A stretch of DNA of 64,000 nt from an uncultured Methanolobus sp. GTDB taxonomy: Archaea > Halobacteriota > Methanosarcinia > Methanosarcinales > Methanosarcinaceae. The stretch spans positions 1,116,001 through 1,180,000 of the forward strand of contig NZ_OY762426.1 in NCBI RefSeq assembly GCF_963665675.1. The letters run 5' to 3'. Made by a program: the position numbers and the translations under genes. Below are positions 47,104 through 56,534 of this stretch, one piece after another; the first letter of the stretch is position 1, and each line of letters begins with the position of its first letter. The notes beneath the pieces were generated by a model. That model did no database searches. It saw only the letters and a list, made by a program, of their open reading frames with translations, and was not told the origin of the DNA.

Positions 47104-47736
47104 ATGAAAACACATGCAACAACATATATACTAGCTGTAGCCGTCTTAGTGTTCTTTGCCGGAACAGCGACAGCAACCGATACAACTGTATCTTCAGGGG
47201 ATACACTTGTAGTAAACTCAAGCAGTCCGATTACAATCGGTACTTTTGACAGTCTGGCCATTAATGGAATGCTTCTTATTGAAAATAATGGAATCCTCAC
47301 AAATATTGGAACTATAACTGTTGAAAATGGTGGTTCCATCCTTATTGAAAATGGTGGGACACTCATAAATTCAGGAACAATTTATAACAGTGAAAACATA
47401 GGGATTAATGGATTTTTGCAGAACTCCGGTATTATTGTTTTCAACAATGGAAACATCACTATTAACCAGACCGGAGAACTGGATAATAGTGCATACTTAT
47501 CAAATTATGGAAACATAACAAACCATGGGATTTTCAGTAATCATAATACAATAGAAAACTATGGAAGTATCAATCTTTATTATGATGGTACTCACTCTGG
47601 AATGGAAAATGTTGCCCCGGTGCCTGTTAACATCATAACTGATCCTAATCAGGAAATTCCAGAATTCCCTACATTAGCAATTCCGATGGCAGCAATAATT
47701 GGCCTTACACTTATTTTCCAGCGCAGGAAGAATTAG
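47104..47736 (+). CDS. PEF-CTERM surface protein with beta-strand repeats
   Basis: Secreted protein of 210 residues. A signal peptide (THATTYILAVAVLVFFAGTATA) is followed by Asn/Gly/Ile-rich repeats (LLIENNG, ILIENGG, GTINSG-like, SNYGNITNHG) of about 8-10 residues that suggest a beta-helix. It ends with EFPTLAIPMAAIIGLTLIFQRRKN, a PEF-CTERM sorting tripartite signal cleaved by archaeosortase C in Methanosarcinaceae. ATG 47104, preceded by GGTGG, is favoured over 47092. Likely displayed at the cell surface. Confidence 0.85.
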   Translation: MKTHATTYILAVAVLVFFAGTATATDTTVSSGDTLVVNSSSPITIGTFDSLAINGMLLIENNGILTNIGTITVENGGSILIENGGTLINSGTIYNSENIGINGFLQNSGIIVFNNGNITINQTGELDNSAYLSNYGNITNHGIFSNHNTIENYGSINLYYDGTHSGMENVAPVPVNIITDPNQEIPEFPTLAIPMAAIIGLTLIFQRRKN

Positions 47737-47750
47737 ATTTACCCATAGTT

Positions 47751-47773
47751 AATTGCATTTATTCAGTGCAATT
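47751..47773. terminator. Hairpin between convergent genes
   Basis: AATTGCA (47751-47757) pairs with TGCAATT (47767-47773) with a 9-base loop, followed by a T run at 47780. Serves the PEF-CTERM gene, and possibly the converging gene. Confidence 0.45.
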
Positions 47774-47786
47774 ATCTACTTTTTTA

Positions 47787-48467
47787 TTATTTCAGAATCC
47801 TCAGCATCGTATTTCCACCCTTCTGGAATTCATAGTTCACTTTTTCCTCACTGATATCATGTCCACGTGAAACTAACAAAACTATAATTTCATCAAGATG
47901 CATGGACTTTCTGGAATTCAGGTCAAGCAACGGGAATATCCTCACTTCACCTGCAACTCTCAAGAGCTCATCAATTGCCTGAATATGAAAATCAAAGGAA
48001 AGCTGTTCCGAATACAAAAACAGCAGGTGTGATACCAATGCAAGATCAAAGGAGTTATCCTCAAACGGAAGCTCAGGCAAAGCACCTGCGATATACCTCC
48101 CCTGCTTTTTGCCTTCCTCAAAATCATTGAGAAACATCTCCATTGACTTCATGCGGATTTTACCCAGTTCTTCCACTGAGGAAATGTTTTTCCAGATAAA
48201 TTTGTCCTGGTTGACCCGGGTTTGCTCCAGCACTTCTATGCAGGTTTCATCAATTCGCTTTCGAATTGCACCCACATCCATATCATAAAACGGGTCAACT
48301 GAAACAACCGATCTGCCCCGTAGGTTCATTTCACAATTGAAACATGCTGGACCATCACCACATCCCAGAATGGATTTGGTCAGATCTACGCCTGTAAGAC
48401 TGAACATATCAACATATTCCTGAAAAGAACGTCCCCACGGAACTACGTTCTGGTAAGTTACCGGCAT
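47787..48467 (-). CDS. Putative SAM-dependent methyltransferase
   Basis: Protein of 226 residues with a class I methyltransferase plan. ILGCGDGPACFNCEM is motif I, VVSVDP the acidic end of strand 2, and LPFEDNSFDLALVSHLLFLY motifs IV-V. The substrate is unknown. Extra insertion (RKRIDETCIEVLEQTRVNQDKF) between motifs I and IV may form a lid. Isolated gene. Confidence 0.72.
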   Translation of the reverse strand: MPVTYQNVVPWGRSFQEYVDMFSLTGVDLTKSILGCGDGPACFNCEMNLRGRSVVSVDPFYDMDVGAIRKRIDETCIEVLEQTRVNQDKFIWKNISSVEELGKIRMKSMEMFLNDFEEGKKQGRYIAGALPELPFEDNSFDLALVSHLLFLYSEQLSFDFHIQAIDELLRVAGEVRIFPLLDLNSRKSMHLDEIIVLLVSRGHDISEEKVNYEFQKGGNTMLRILK

Positions 48468-48574
48468 GGAAAAACCATGGGTTTTATTCCTGATAAATGT
48501 GATGAATAATACAAAATCGCAAAATCAGATACATCATGCAAAAGTATAATAGTTTACAAAATTGATTAAGGTTA

Positions 48575-49063
48575 ATGTTTGGGATTGAATCATTATACGC
48601 TGCAGAAGGGATTTTTGCCTATGTTCTGGTTTTTTTACTGGCAGCTACCCCGTGGATAGAAATACTCGTTGTGATCCCGACAGGAATTGCTCTCGGACTA
48701 AATCCTCTGGCGGTTTCCATACTTGCGTTCACAGGAAACCTGACAACTGTTTATTTCCTGATTTTTGCTTACCAGTACCTGTACTCAATATTGAATAAAC
48801 GCAAATCCGACGAGAACAAAAACCCATCTTCAAAGAGAAAAAATAAAGCACTTCATTTATGGGATAAATATGGTTTGCAGGGGCTTGCTTTTATTTCTCC
48901 GCTGACGGTTGGCACGCATTTTGCCACATTTATTGCCCTAAGTTTCAAATCAAAGAAATATATGGTGACAATGTGGATCACCCTGAGTATTTTAGTCTGG
49001 ACTGTGATTGTCACAATTGTATCCTATTACGGAACAGAAAGCCTGAAGTGGCTGCTGAGATGA
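48575..49063 (+). CDS. Small multidrug-export family membrane protein (COG2426-like)
   Basis: Membrane protein of 162 residues with four to five helices. It begins LAATPWIEILVVIPTGIALGLNP, and has a central basic loop (NKRKSDENKNPSSKRKNK) and a second half GLQGLAFISPLTVGTHFATFIAL. This matches a family annotated as small multidrug export protein, whose function is poorly tested. Confidence 0.75.
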   Translation: MFGIESLYAAEGIFAYVLVFLLAATPWIEILVVIPTGIALGLNPLAVSILAFTGNLTTVYFLIFAYQYLYSILNKRKSDENKNPSSKRKNKALHLWDKYGLQGLAFISPLTVGTHFATFIALSFKSKKYMVTMWITLSILVWTVIVTIVSYYGTESLKWLLR

Positions 49064-49070
49064 AGACATT

Positions 49071-49457
49071 TCAGTCATGCTGTTGCTTCAAGGCATAGCC
49101 CATTCCAATTGTGTATACTGGCATGGCAAGATATCTCAGACCTATGCCAGTAAAATATTCCATAACTCCCATCTGGAAAAATCCTCCGTACACCATTAAA
49201 AGGTCCAGTACGAGATTAATAACAAGCCATGTTACCCCAAGAACAATGCCTTCATTCACGTAATTAGTTTCAACATCCCTGAAATACCTTACAGCAAGAA
49301 CAACGCCTACAAGAGCACCTGTTACTACCATGAGAGATTTGAAGAATGTCTCATCAATGGTAAAATTGCCTTCCATGTCCACAAAGGCAAAAGATACGAT
49401 AAAAGGTACCAGCCATAGTATGAGTCCGTAAAAGACCATTTTCAGATATTTGTTCAT
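49071..49457 (-). CDS. Hypothetical membrane protein with four helices
   Basis: Protein of 128 residues; four hydrophobic segments separated by short loops, with DVETNYVNEGIVLGVTWLVINLVLD resembling small permease-like DUF families. No functional residues recognised. Convergent with the preceding gene with an 8-bp gap. Confidence 0.7.
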   Translation of the reverse strand: MNKYLKMVFYGLILWLVPFIVSFAFVDMEGNFTIDETFFKSLMVVTGALVGVVLAVRYFRDVETNYVNEGIVLGVTWLVINLVLDLLMVYGGFFQMGVMEYFTGIGLRYLAMPVYTIGMGYALKQQHD

Positions 49458-49787
49458 TTGAAATACCCCTCTTCTATCAGGAATATATGGATTTGATGGA
49501 AATAAATAGTTGCTGTAGTGAATATTCGACTCTGTAGAAATCCTGCTATTACGATATTAAGAAAGTTTGCAAACTGATTTTTCGTAAATCATGAATAACT
49601 TGATTGATCCCGAAGGTTCCGGCGAAGCCGGCGTTTTCTTACAATAAGAAACAAATAATCTGTAAATGCCTTTACTTTCTTCTCATGATTTCTGTAGAAA
49701 TCTTAGTACAAATACAATAATCTCTGGAACAATCTCTTATGTGCAGCAGCATCGGAATGTGCCGCCTTTGGCGGATGGCTACTTTGT
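49458..49787. other. Spacer before the insertion sequence
   Basis: No gene supported. It contains a GC-rich hairpin CCGGC-GAA-GCCGG (about 49619-49631) followed by TTTTC, unusual in this AT-rich region. CTGTAGAAATC occurs twice (49531 and 49690). May be residue of earlier insertions. Confidence 0.45.
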
Positions 49788-50525
49788 TTGGCATTGTTAA
49801 TTAAATATAGATATCTCGTTATTTCTGTATTTCATTAAAAGAATGATCGAATACTTTAGCATTTCAATGCTCTTGGTATAGCACTTTGACTTCCTTCTTA
49901 ACCTTGCCAGAAAATGCCTGAATATACTGTTGTACCCTTCAACAGTATAAGTTTCTGCTTTTGATTGAGTATGAATCTCCTTCGGAAGGAACTCTGCATA
50001 TGCTCTCCAGTGATCAGTCATCACTTCTCCAATCTCTTTTTCCTTTAACTTATCCCAGAGTTTTTCGCCTGTTTCTGTTCCCCTACTACCAAAAGAGCAG
50101 TCGATGAATTTTTTCCCATCTCTATCAACAGCAATCCAGATCCAGCAGTAGTTTTTTTATTCCCGATGTATGTGTGCATCTCATCTAATTCTACGACAGA
50201 GATCTCTTTTTGACTTTTTAGTTCCCCTAATTCACTGCCAAATTGCTTGATCCAGTTTTGCACGGTAACATGGCTAACATTTAGAAAACGTCCAATTGAA
50301 CGAAATCCTAGTCCTTCAAGGTATAATTGTAAAGCTTGTTTTTTCACAGACTCAGGGTATGCTGTTGATTTCTTTTCGACAGTATAATTATATCCACACC
50401 CGGAGCACCTGTAACGCTGACGTCCACCAACTATGCCATTCTTTGTGGAATCGGAACTTTTACATCTTGGGCAATTCATAAACAAATATATTCATCCATA
50501 CTATATAGCTATGCTTTATGACCAA
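49788..50525 (-). mobile_element. IS1-family insertion sequence
   Basis: About 738 bp with ill-matched terminal repeats starting TTGGCAT (49788) and TTGGTCAT (reverse of 50518-50525), and two overlapping-frame transposase segments. Length and protein domains match IS1. Target duplication could not be resolved, so borders are approximate. Confidence 0.7.
49797..50485 (-). CDS. IS1-family transposase, needs -1 frameshift at A7C
   Basis: Upstream frame (50485-50045): zinc finger CPRCKSSDSTKNGIVGGRQRYRCSGCGYNY, an HTH and the first catalytic Asp (VVELDEMHTYIG). At AATAAAAAAACT (about 50150-50160) a -1 shift continues into NYCWIWIAVDRDGKKFID...MTDHWRAYAEF and YNSIFRHFLARLRRKSKCYTKS, completing the DDE/D domain to 49797. 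IS1 elements use A6C slippage, though in E. coli at the InsA/InsB' border rather than within the catalytic domain. It may thus be programmed frameshifting or a one-base lesion. Confidence 0.8.
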
Positions 50526-50675
50526 TACCCTTTGTTTTTAGATTTCAGATCGCTTTTGTGGATATGGAAAAGAGCAATGTTACTGTCACTCAGATAAACA
50601 GAATTTTTACAGGACCGAATATTCAATAAATACATATAAAAAAGAAGAGGAAAGAGAAAATATCCCTTCCCACCT

Positions 50676-53600
50676 TCAAACCACAGTCACATTCATTCCC
50701 TTCACCTCAGCCACAACCTCCGGGTTATAATACGAGTAAGCCTTGCTCTCTGACACAATAGCCTTCACCGGGAAAAGAGCCTGCACCTGCATACTGAAGT
50801 CCAGTTCCTCTCCGGCCTGCATGTCATCGATATAGAAGATAACTTTCCTACCGGCGATCTCGTATCGGGTTATCTTTTCCTCGGATTCTTTTGTTGATTC
50901 AAGACTTGATGTTACAGGACTGAATCCAGTCGGAACCGCAAGGTCAACTATCATCATGCCGCTTGAACTCGTGTTACCATTGATGCCGGTTATTCCGTTG
51001 TATTTGATATGAGCGTTCACTGTCACAATATCATTAACTGAAACATCAGTTGAATCATATTCAACATCAAGCTCGATCTCATTTTGCTCAATGACATCCG
51101 GGAGAATTACATTGAAACGTCTTACAAGCTGGTAGTTAAGGTCACCTGTACCTTCCATTTCAAGTTCCACCTTTGAAGTTCCACCCGGAATCTCAATTAT
51201 CTGGACAACATCAAAGTTCTGCTGATTCACTTCAACTGATTTGACCTCTGTTCCATCAGCAATCACATGAACCGTTGCATCAATATCCCTTCCTGCGGAT
51301 GCTGCTGCACTCATCAAAGCCCTGAAGGCCATGACAGTATCCTGGGTACTTGAGAATCCTCCATTCGAATTGCGCTGTGCAGCTATCCACTTCAATGATG
51401 ATGTTGCAGTTGGGTTGTTTGCCTCGATCAGAGCAAGAGTGGCGTATGCAGTTGTCTCCACATTCTTGCTTGACGGAGCTATGCTACCATATCCGTAATC
51501 CCCACGAGGGGCAGGAACTGCTCCGTCTCCGTAACCCCAGTAAGTGCCGTCATCGTCCTGCTTTGAGATTGCCAGCAACTCAACAAGAGCTTCATCTGCC
51601 ATAGAACTGCTAAGTTTTTGGAGTGCGAGAGTGCCTATTGCAAGAGCATAAGGGTCATCCTGACTGGCGAGATTCTCCTCAAGATAGGTCTGGGCCTTTG
51701 CCATAACATCAGGACTTGCAGACCCATATTCCTCAAGTGCAAGGGTCGTGTATGCCGTCAGTGCATAGGTTCCGCTGAGACCACCCATCATATCCTGGTG
51801 GATCACAAAACCGACAGGCTCCCATGAACCATCTTCCTGCTGATAGGATTCAATCCAGTCTGCAGCCTCGGAAAGTATATCCCCGTCAATTGTAGTAACA
51901 TCCCTTGCACCACTGAACTGGGAAAGCACAAATGAAGTGAGCCAGAGACTACCACTCTCGTCACTCTCACCGAATGCTGAGAATGAACCATCACTATGAC
52001 GGTATGTCAACTCACGCTGGTATCCCGTGATGATATACATCTCTGCCTTTGCACGGACCTCAGGATTATCCTGACCGGTGGATTTCAGGTATCGTAGAAC
52101 CTCAACATCTGTAGAGAATAGCATCATGTTCTGCTCTCCACATCCATAAGGCATGCCAAGCAGGTCATCCAATCCGCTTATACTCTGAGCCACAATGCTC
52201 GGGGTAAAGCTCACAAGAACCTTTTCAGAATCAGGAACAATGTCTACAGGAAGTGTTGCACCAAGCTCAACAGAACCATTACTGAGAACACCATTGTCAA
52301 TTATCTCGCGGGTTACACCTTCCGCCTCAACAATGATGTCTTTTCTAACCGCATCGGCTCTTTCGGTGGTCTGACCTGTGATTTCAACAATCTGCTTTCC
52401 AACCTTTGCGGGGCTGATTGTGAAACTGGCATATCCCACACCATTGGCTTCCACGGTAACTACCTGAACATCATCACCGATAATATCGAACCAGTCTGTA
52501 CCGGTCAGAGTCAGTTTTACATCCTGCTCAGTATCAAGGTAATTATAGACCTGCACCTGTACAGGAAACTGTTCTCCTCTTGTAACTGAATAAGGTAGAT
52601 CAGGGTCAACAAAGAAATCCTGAAACACCGTAAGGCTGGATTCTGAAATACCAATGCCCTCTGGACTGGAAGACACTGCATGAAGCCTCCAGGTGGTGAT
52701 ACTATCCGGTGCTGTCAGGTCAAGGCTTGCAAGACCTGCATCATCTGTGAGAAGTTCAGGCATCCAGACCCATGTTTCAGGGAAGAACTGGCGTACACGC
52801 TGCACTTCTTCAAGATCGTTACTATCTCCTTTTCCTGCGAACTGATCTGCAGAGTCCGTAGGCATTTCCATCATAGGAGCTGCTGCAACCTCTTCTTCCA
52901 TTGCATCATCCATCACAACATTCATGCCTTTTACCATTCCACCTGCAAAAATACCGCCATCCCCTTCATCCATATTGTCTGAACGCGGCACATCGATACC
53001 AGGAGATGCCATCACAACCATACCGGCGTTTTCAATGATATCATACGCACCCTCCGAGTACCATGCAGGATGAGATTCTGCCTGTGGTTCCATGAAACGT
53101 TTTTCCAGTTCATCGAATACCTGCTTGAGATTGAGCCTGCCTTCACTGAGGGCATAGACCGACTCATCAACTATGGAGAAACCGATCATAGACCTGCTTC
53201 CTGCATCGAAATCAACTGTAACATTCTCGCCAGGTTCAGCAGATTCGAGATCAAATGAGCTTGAAAGATCGATCTGTGTGGAGAATTCCACATCAAAAGG
53301 AAGCACATCCACAGACACTTCACTATTTGGGTTGATCATGTATGCAACAACCTTTGCCTGAGGACTCATCTGTGGAGTCACTGGAATGCTGATATCAGCT
53401 TCATCGCTTGTTGCGGAATACACAGTTATTCCGTTGGCAAATACATCATAGAAAACTGTTCCCGGATTTGTCGAATAGACATGGAATGATATTGTGTCGC
53501 CTACTTCAGGAACGCCTTCACTGGTTTGTGAAATATGGGTGAAACTGGCACTTGGAGAGTACGCAGCATTTAATGACTCACTGGCCCACGCTTTATTATC

Positions 53601-54923
53601 ATCGACATATGCATCTATGTACAGGTTGGTACTGCTTTTAGGAATATCAAGCTCAAGCATTGCAACCCCGTTCTCTGTGCTCAGGTTATACTCGTCATTT
53701 GTATACTCATAGAACTCATTCCTGAGTCTTGTCTCCACGGAAACATCGGTATCAATAGGTTCCCCTGCAGGGTCCTTTGTGACTACAAGCACCTGCAATG
53801 GCATTCCCGGTTTGATGGTACCGGATTCAGGAATTAGCTGGAGGACTATCGGCGACTCGGTGATAGTCAGAAGCTTGTTTGTGGATTCGCTGTGGTTGCC
53901 TGTGTCTGTAACAGTCACATTGAGCATGAGACTTGCCTGTCCACCTGCACCATAGGTTCCTGCTGCATATTCCACGGCCGGAAGTTCAAACTCGATGCTT
54001 CCGTTCTCAAGTTTGCCTGAGAAAGTTGCGTATTGTTCCCACTCGCTAACATAGCGTGAAGCCTCAACAAGCACATCACCCTCTACCTCTTTTCCAAAGA
54101 AATAGTTAGCTGAAACCGTGCCTGCTATTTCATCAGAGACAAGGAACCATTCCTGTGGGGTTTCCAATGAAACATCAAATTTAGGAAGCACATATTTGTC
54201 CACCTGAATGTCAACGTTAGAACCGGAACTTCCTGATGATGCTACTATTTTCCACGTTCCTAGGTTAAGTTCGGATGCAAGTGGCAAATCAAAGGAAATG
54301 ACGCCGTATTCATTTGAGCGAAGTTCTTCCTTGAAGACTTTGATTCCTTTTGCATCTGCAATTTCGATAGTCACATCCTGCTCAACAGGAACAAGATTAT
54401 TGTTAAGGGAAAGTACCCTGCCGTGTATTGTCTGGCCGGGCTTATAGATTGGTTTGTCTGTTTCAATGAACAATGGATTGTTCTTCACCACATCCACTGT
54501 TGCCGTGAAATTAGTATCAACACCAGAGGGTTTTGCGGTGAGTGTATAGGTTCCCTCTTCAACATCCGGTACTTCAAAGGAGGCTACAACATTTCCTGAT
54601 TCGGACGTTGATGCCTGGATGAGAGAGATCTCATTGTCATTTTCATCTGTGAGCGTATATTCCACACAGCGTTCCACTGACATATCGTCAGAAAAAGCTG
54701 CCATTGTCACGGAACTTTCCCCTCCTGAAAAGAGCATTTTCGGCGCAAGTATGAAAAACTCGTCACCTGCAGATGATGCCTGACCACTACAAGGACTTGC
54801 AATGTTAGATGTAAGGCTTGTATCCGTATTATTTCCTATGCAACCTGAAATTAATGCTGCAAAAACTGTTGCCATCGATACCAATAGAATTAATGATCTT
54901 TTATTTTTAACTGTGAAGTTCAT
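50676..54923 (-). CDS. Alpha-2-macroglobulin-family lipoprotein with thioester
   Basis: Surface protein of 1415 residues. The signal ends in the lipobox LISGC (Cys28). Several macroglobulin (MG) domains occupy the first half, for example PLFIETDKPIYKPGQTIHGRVLSL. The region about 600-680 is Met/Asp/Gly-rich and loosely ordered, as a bait region would be. The core motif QFFPETWVWMPELLTDDAGLASLDLTAPDSITTWRLHAV follows. The thioester GCGEQ (927-931; DNA 52131-52145) is intact. Then come the alpha-alpha toroid repeats and a receptor-like end. The family traps proteases by covalent attachment; a defensive role is inferred. Anchored by lipid outside the membrane. Confidence 0.93.
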   Translation of the reverse strand: MNFTVKNKRSLILLVSMATVFAALISGCIGNNTDTSLTSNIASPCSGQASSAGDEFFILAPKMLFSGGESSVTMAAFSDDMSVERCVEYTLTDENDNEISLIQASTSESGNVVASFEVPDVEEGTYTLTAKPSGVDTNFTATVDVVKNNPLFIETDKPIYKPGQTIHGRVLSLNNNLVPVEQDVTIEIADAKGIKVFKEELRSNEYGVISFDLPLASELNLGTWKIVASSGSSGSNVDIQVDKYVLPKFDVSLETPQEWFLVSDEIAGTVSANYFFGKEVEGDVLVEASRYVSEWEQYATFSGKLENGSIEFELPAVEYAAGTYGAGGQASLMLNVTVTDTGNHSESTNKLLTITESPIVLQLIPESGTIKPGMPLQVLVVTKDPAGEPIDTDVSVETRLRNEFYEYTNDEYNLSTENGVAMLELDIPKSSTNLYIDAYVDDNKAWASESLNAAYSPSASFTHISQTSEGVPEVGDTISFHVYSTNPGTVFYDVFANGITVYSATSDEADISIPVTPQMSPQAKVVAYMINPNSEVSVDVLPFDVEFSTQIDLSSSFDLESAEPGENVTVDFDAGSRSMIGFSIVDESVYALSEGRLNLKQVFDELEKRFMEPQAESHPAWYSEGAYDIIENAGMVVMASPGIDVPRSDNMDEGDGGIFAGGMVKGMNVVMDDAMEEEVAAAPMMEMPTDSADQFAGKGDSNDLEEVQRVRQFFPETWVWMPELLTDDAGLASLDLTAPDSITTWRLHAVSSSPEGIGISESSLTVFQDFFVDPDLPYSVTRGEQFPVQVQVYNYLDTEQDVKLTLTGTDWFDIIGDDVQVVTVEANGVGYASFTISPAKVGKQIVEITGQTTERADAVRKDIIVEAEGVTREIIDNGVLSNGSVELGATLPVDIVPDSEKVLVSFTPSIVAQSISGLDDLLGMPYGCGEQNMMLFSTDVEVLRYLKSTGQDNPEVRAKAEMYIITGYQRELTYRHSDGSFSAFGESDESGSLWLTSFVLSQFSGARDVTTIDGDILSEAADWIESYQQEDGSWEPVGFVIHQDMMGGLSGTYALTAYTTLALEEYGSASPDVMAKAQTYLEENLASQDDPYALAIGTLALQKLSSSMADEALVELLAISKQDDDGTYWGYGDGAVPAPRGDYGYGSIAPSSKNVETTAYATLALIEANNPTATSSLKWIAAQRNSNGGFSSTQDTVMAFRALMSAAASAGRDIDATVHVIADGTEVKSVEVNQQNFDVVQIIEIPGGTSKVELEMEGTGDLNYQLVRRFNVILPDVIEQNEIELDVEYDSTDVSVNDIVTVNAHIKYNGITGINGNTSSSGMMIVDLAVPTGFSPVTSSLESTKESEEKITRYEIAGRKVIFYIDDMQAGEELDFSMQVQALFPVKAIVSESKAYSYYNPEVVAEVKGMNVTVV

Positions 54924-54983
54924 GTAACCACTCCTACCTGATTATTCTGTAAATTGTTTCTTACCGGAAGATTTAGGAATAGA

Positions 54984-55053
54984 ACTGTATATACTTTGCT
55001 TAAACTTCGAAGATGTTTGAAGTTATGTAGATTGGAGCAAAATGGTTTTGAAA
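54984..55053 (-). promoter_or_regulatory. Macroglobulin promoter with 22-bp palindrome (copy 1)
   Basis: AACTTCGAA-GATG-TTTGAAGTT (55003-55024, one arm mismatch) lies nine bases upstream of a TATA tract TATATAC (54988-54994, GTATATA on the transcribed strand). The whole 70 bp matches 56451-56520 with about two differences. The ATG of the macroglobulin is 65 bases past the TATA tract and has GGAGTGGT before it. Confidence 0.75.
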
Positions 55054-55083
55054 AAGGGAAAATGAAAGTCAAGTTAAGTACCA

Positions 55084-56394
55084 TTATCCGATAATGCCAG
55101 TCAACTCAGTAATGTTCACAGACACTCCGTCACCCCTTACTGCTGTTGTATCGTTTATCATTGTGAACTTACCCTGATAACCGCCTGTGACAGTAAATGC
55201 AGGATCTTCGCCCATATTCCACTTAAAGAAAAGCAGGATATTTTCACCATATTCAAATGATGGATTGTCCTCAACCCATATGGAATCATTACCTACAGTT
55301 CCCCCCTCAATTGTAATTTGTAAGTCTCCGGTGTCTAATGGATTTTTAAGATACTTATTGACATGCACCCCGATATCAGTATAGATCATATCCTCAGTTC
55401 CAATATCCAGTTCATCATTGGATTTGTCCGGCTTTTGACCACCGCGAGTGTTCCACCTTGAAGGATAAGCACCTGTGACAGTTCCAATTATAATTATATC
55501 TGACTGCGAGACCAGATCATCGATGCTTAAAGTTTCCATTGATGCTGAAACATCCATCTTCATGCCTTCGTTACCTGAGGGTAATGCGGAGTTAGAGGAA
55601 GAAACAGTGGACTCCTCAAACTCTTTCAGATCAACAGAAGGACCAGCGATTTCATAGAGAACTCCATTGACCTGCACCAGATTGTCCATATTACTACCCA
55701 TGGTACGGGCCTGGGAGACGTGACCGGAATCTGTATAAAAAGAAATGTTATACTGATATCCATTAAAAAGAAAATCTCTTGGGAATTCTTCTAATGGATA
55801 TCCATCAAGATCAGAAATTAGTTCTTCGATCTTTGTTGCGTTCTCCAGAACACTGAACTCCTGGCTAAATCCGTTTCTTATTGATATTTTAGTAATCTCA
55901 GAAGAATTGTTTATAAGAGAACTCATACGCAAATTGGTTTTCTGTGCAGTATTTTCATCTAACATTATTCCAGATTCAATAAGCCCTTGGACATAAGTAA
56001 TGTTAATAGGTGTACCGTTGACTTGATAGTAAACACCATCTACATCAACAATATCCTGGTTCATGATGATTGTTCTGGAAACTTTGCCAGAGTCACTATA
56101 AAAGTCCAGAGAATAACGGAAGCCACCTAAATCCATCTGTTCATCCATCTTTTCCAGAGGATATTGATCAAGCAGGGAAATCAGTTTCTCTATTGTTGTC
56201 CTGTCTTCTATGGTGCCTGACTCGCCGCTCATCCCATTCATAACAGATATTTCAGTGATAGTGAAATCATCAATATTAGTAAGTCCAATGGCACTTGTGT
56301 TGTTAATCCGGTCTGATACGCAACCTGAAATTAAAACTGCAAACGACAATAAGATGACTATTAAAAAGCCTGTATTTTTCCCATTAAAATTCAC
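55084..56394 (-). CDS. Lipoprotein paralogue A, unknown function
   Basis: Secreted protein of 436 residues; GTG start with GGGTGGT. The lipobox is LISGC (Cys25). Two repeated units of about 130 residues (ISVMNGMSGESGTIEDRTTIEKLISLLDQYPLE and ISIRNGFSQEFSVLENATKIEELISDLDGYPLE) are each followed by a beta meander. The C-terminal domain (PSRWNT...IYTDIGVHVNKYL...IEGGTVGNDSIWVEDNPSFEYGENILLFF...GGYQGKF) resembles a widespread secreted beta-domain whose function I do not know. Shares its promoter sequence with the macroglobulin downstream. Confidence 0.85.
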   Translation of the reverse strand: MNFNGKNTGFLIVILLSFAVLISGCVSDRINNTSAIGLTNIDDFTITEISVMNGMSGESGTIEDRTTIEKLISLLDQYPLEKMDEQMDLGGFRYSLDFYSDSGKVSRTIIMNQDIVDVDGVYYQVNGTPINITYVQGLIESGIMLDENTAQKTNLRMSSLINNSSEITKISIRNGFSQEFSVLENATKIEELISDLDGYPLEEFPRDFLFNGYQYNISFYTDSGHVSQARTMGSNMDNLVQVNGVLYEIAGPSVDLKEFEESTVSSSNSALPSGNEGMKMDVSASMETLSIDDLVSQSDIIIIGTVTGAYPSRWNTRGGQKPDKSNDELDIGTEDMIYTDIGVHVNKYLKNPLDTGDLQITIEGGTVGNDSIWVEDNPSFEYGENILLFFKWNMGEDPAFTVTGGYQGKFTMINDTTAVRGDGVSVNITELTGIIG

Positions 56395-56450
56395 TTATAA
56401 CCACCCCGGACTTAGAGTATTATATTGCCTGATATAGGATTTAGTAAGAG

Positions 56451-56520
56451 ACTGTATATACTTTGCTTAAACTTCGAAGATGTTCGAAGTTATGTAGATT
56501 GGAGCAAAGTGGTTTTGAAA
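56451..56520 (-). promoter_or_regulatory. Lipoprotein A promoter with perfect 22-bp palindrome (copy 2)
   Basis: AACTTCGAA-GATG-TTCGAAGTT (56470-56491) is perfectly symmetric, with the TATA tract TATATAC next to it at 56455-56461. It matches the macroglobulin promoter at 54984-55053 almost base for base. An excellent operator candidate for one regulator acting on both genes. Confidence 0.78.
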
Positions 56521-56534
56521 ATAGAGAAAAAATA

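Noticed and set aside
49615..49640. GC-rich CCGGCGAAGCCGGCG as a possible RNA gene
   Set aside because: Only a small 5-bp hairpin; no wider structure or conserved motif.
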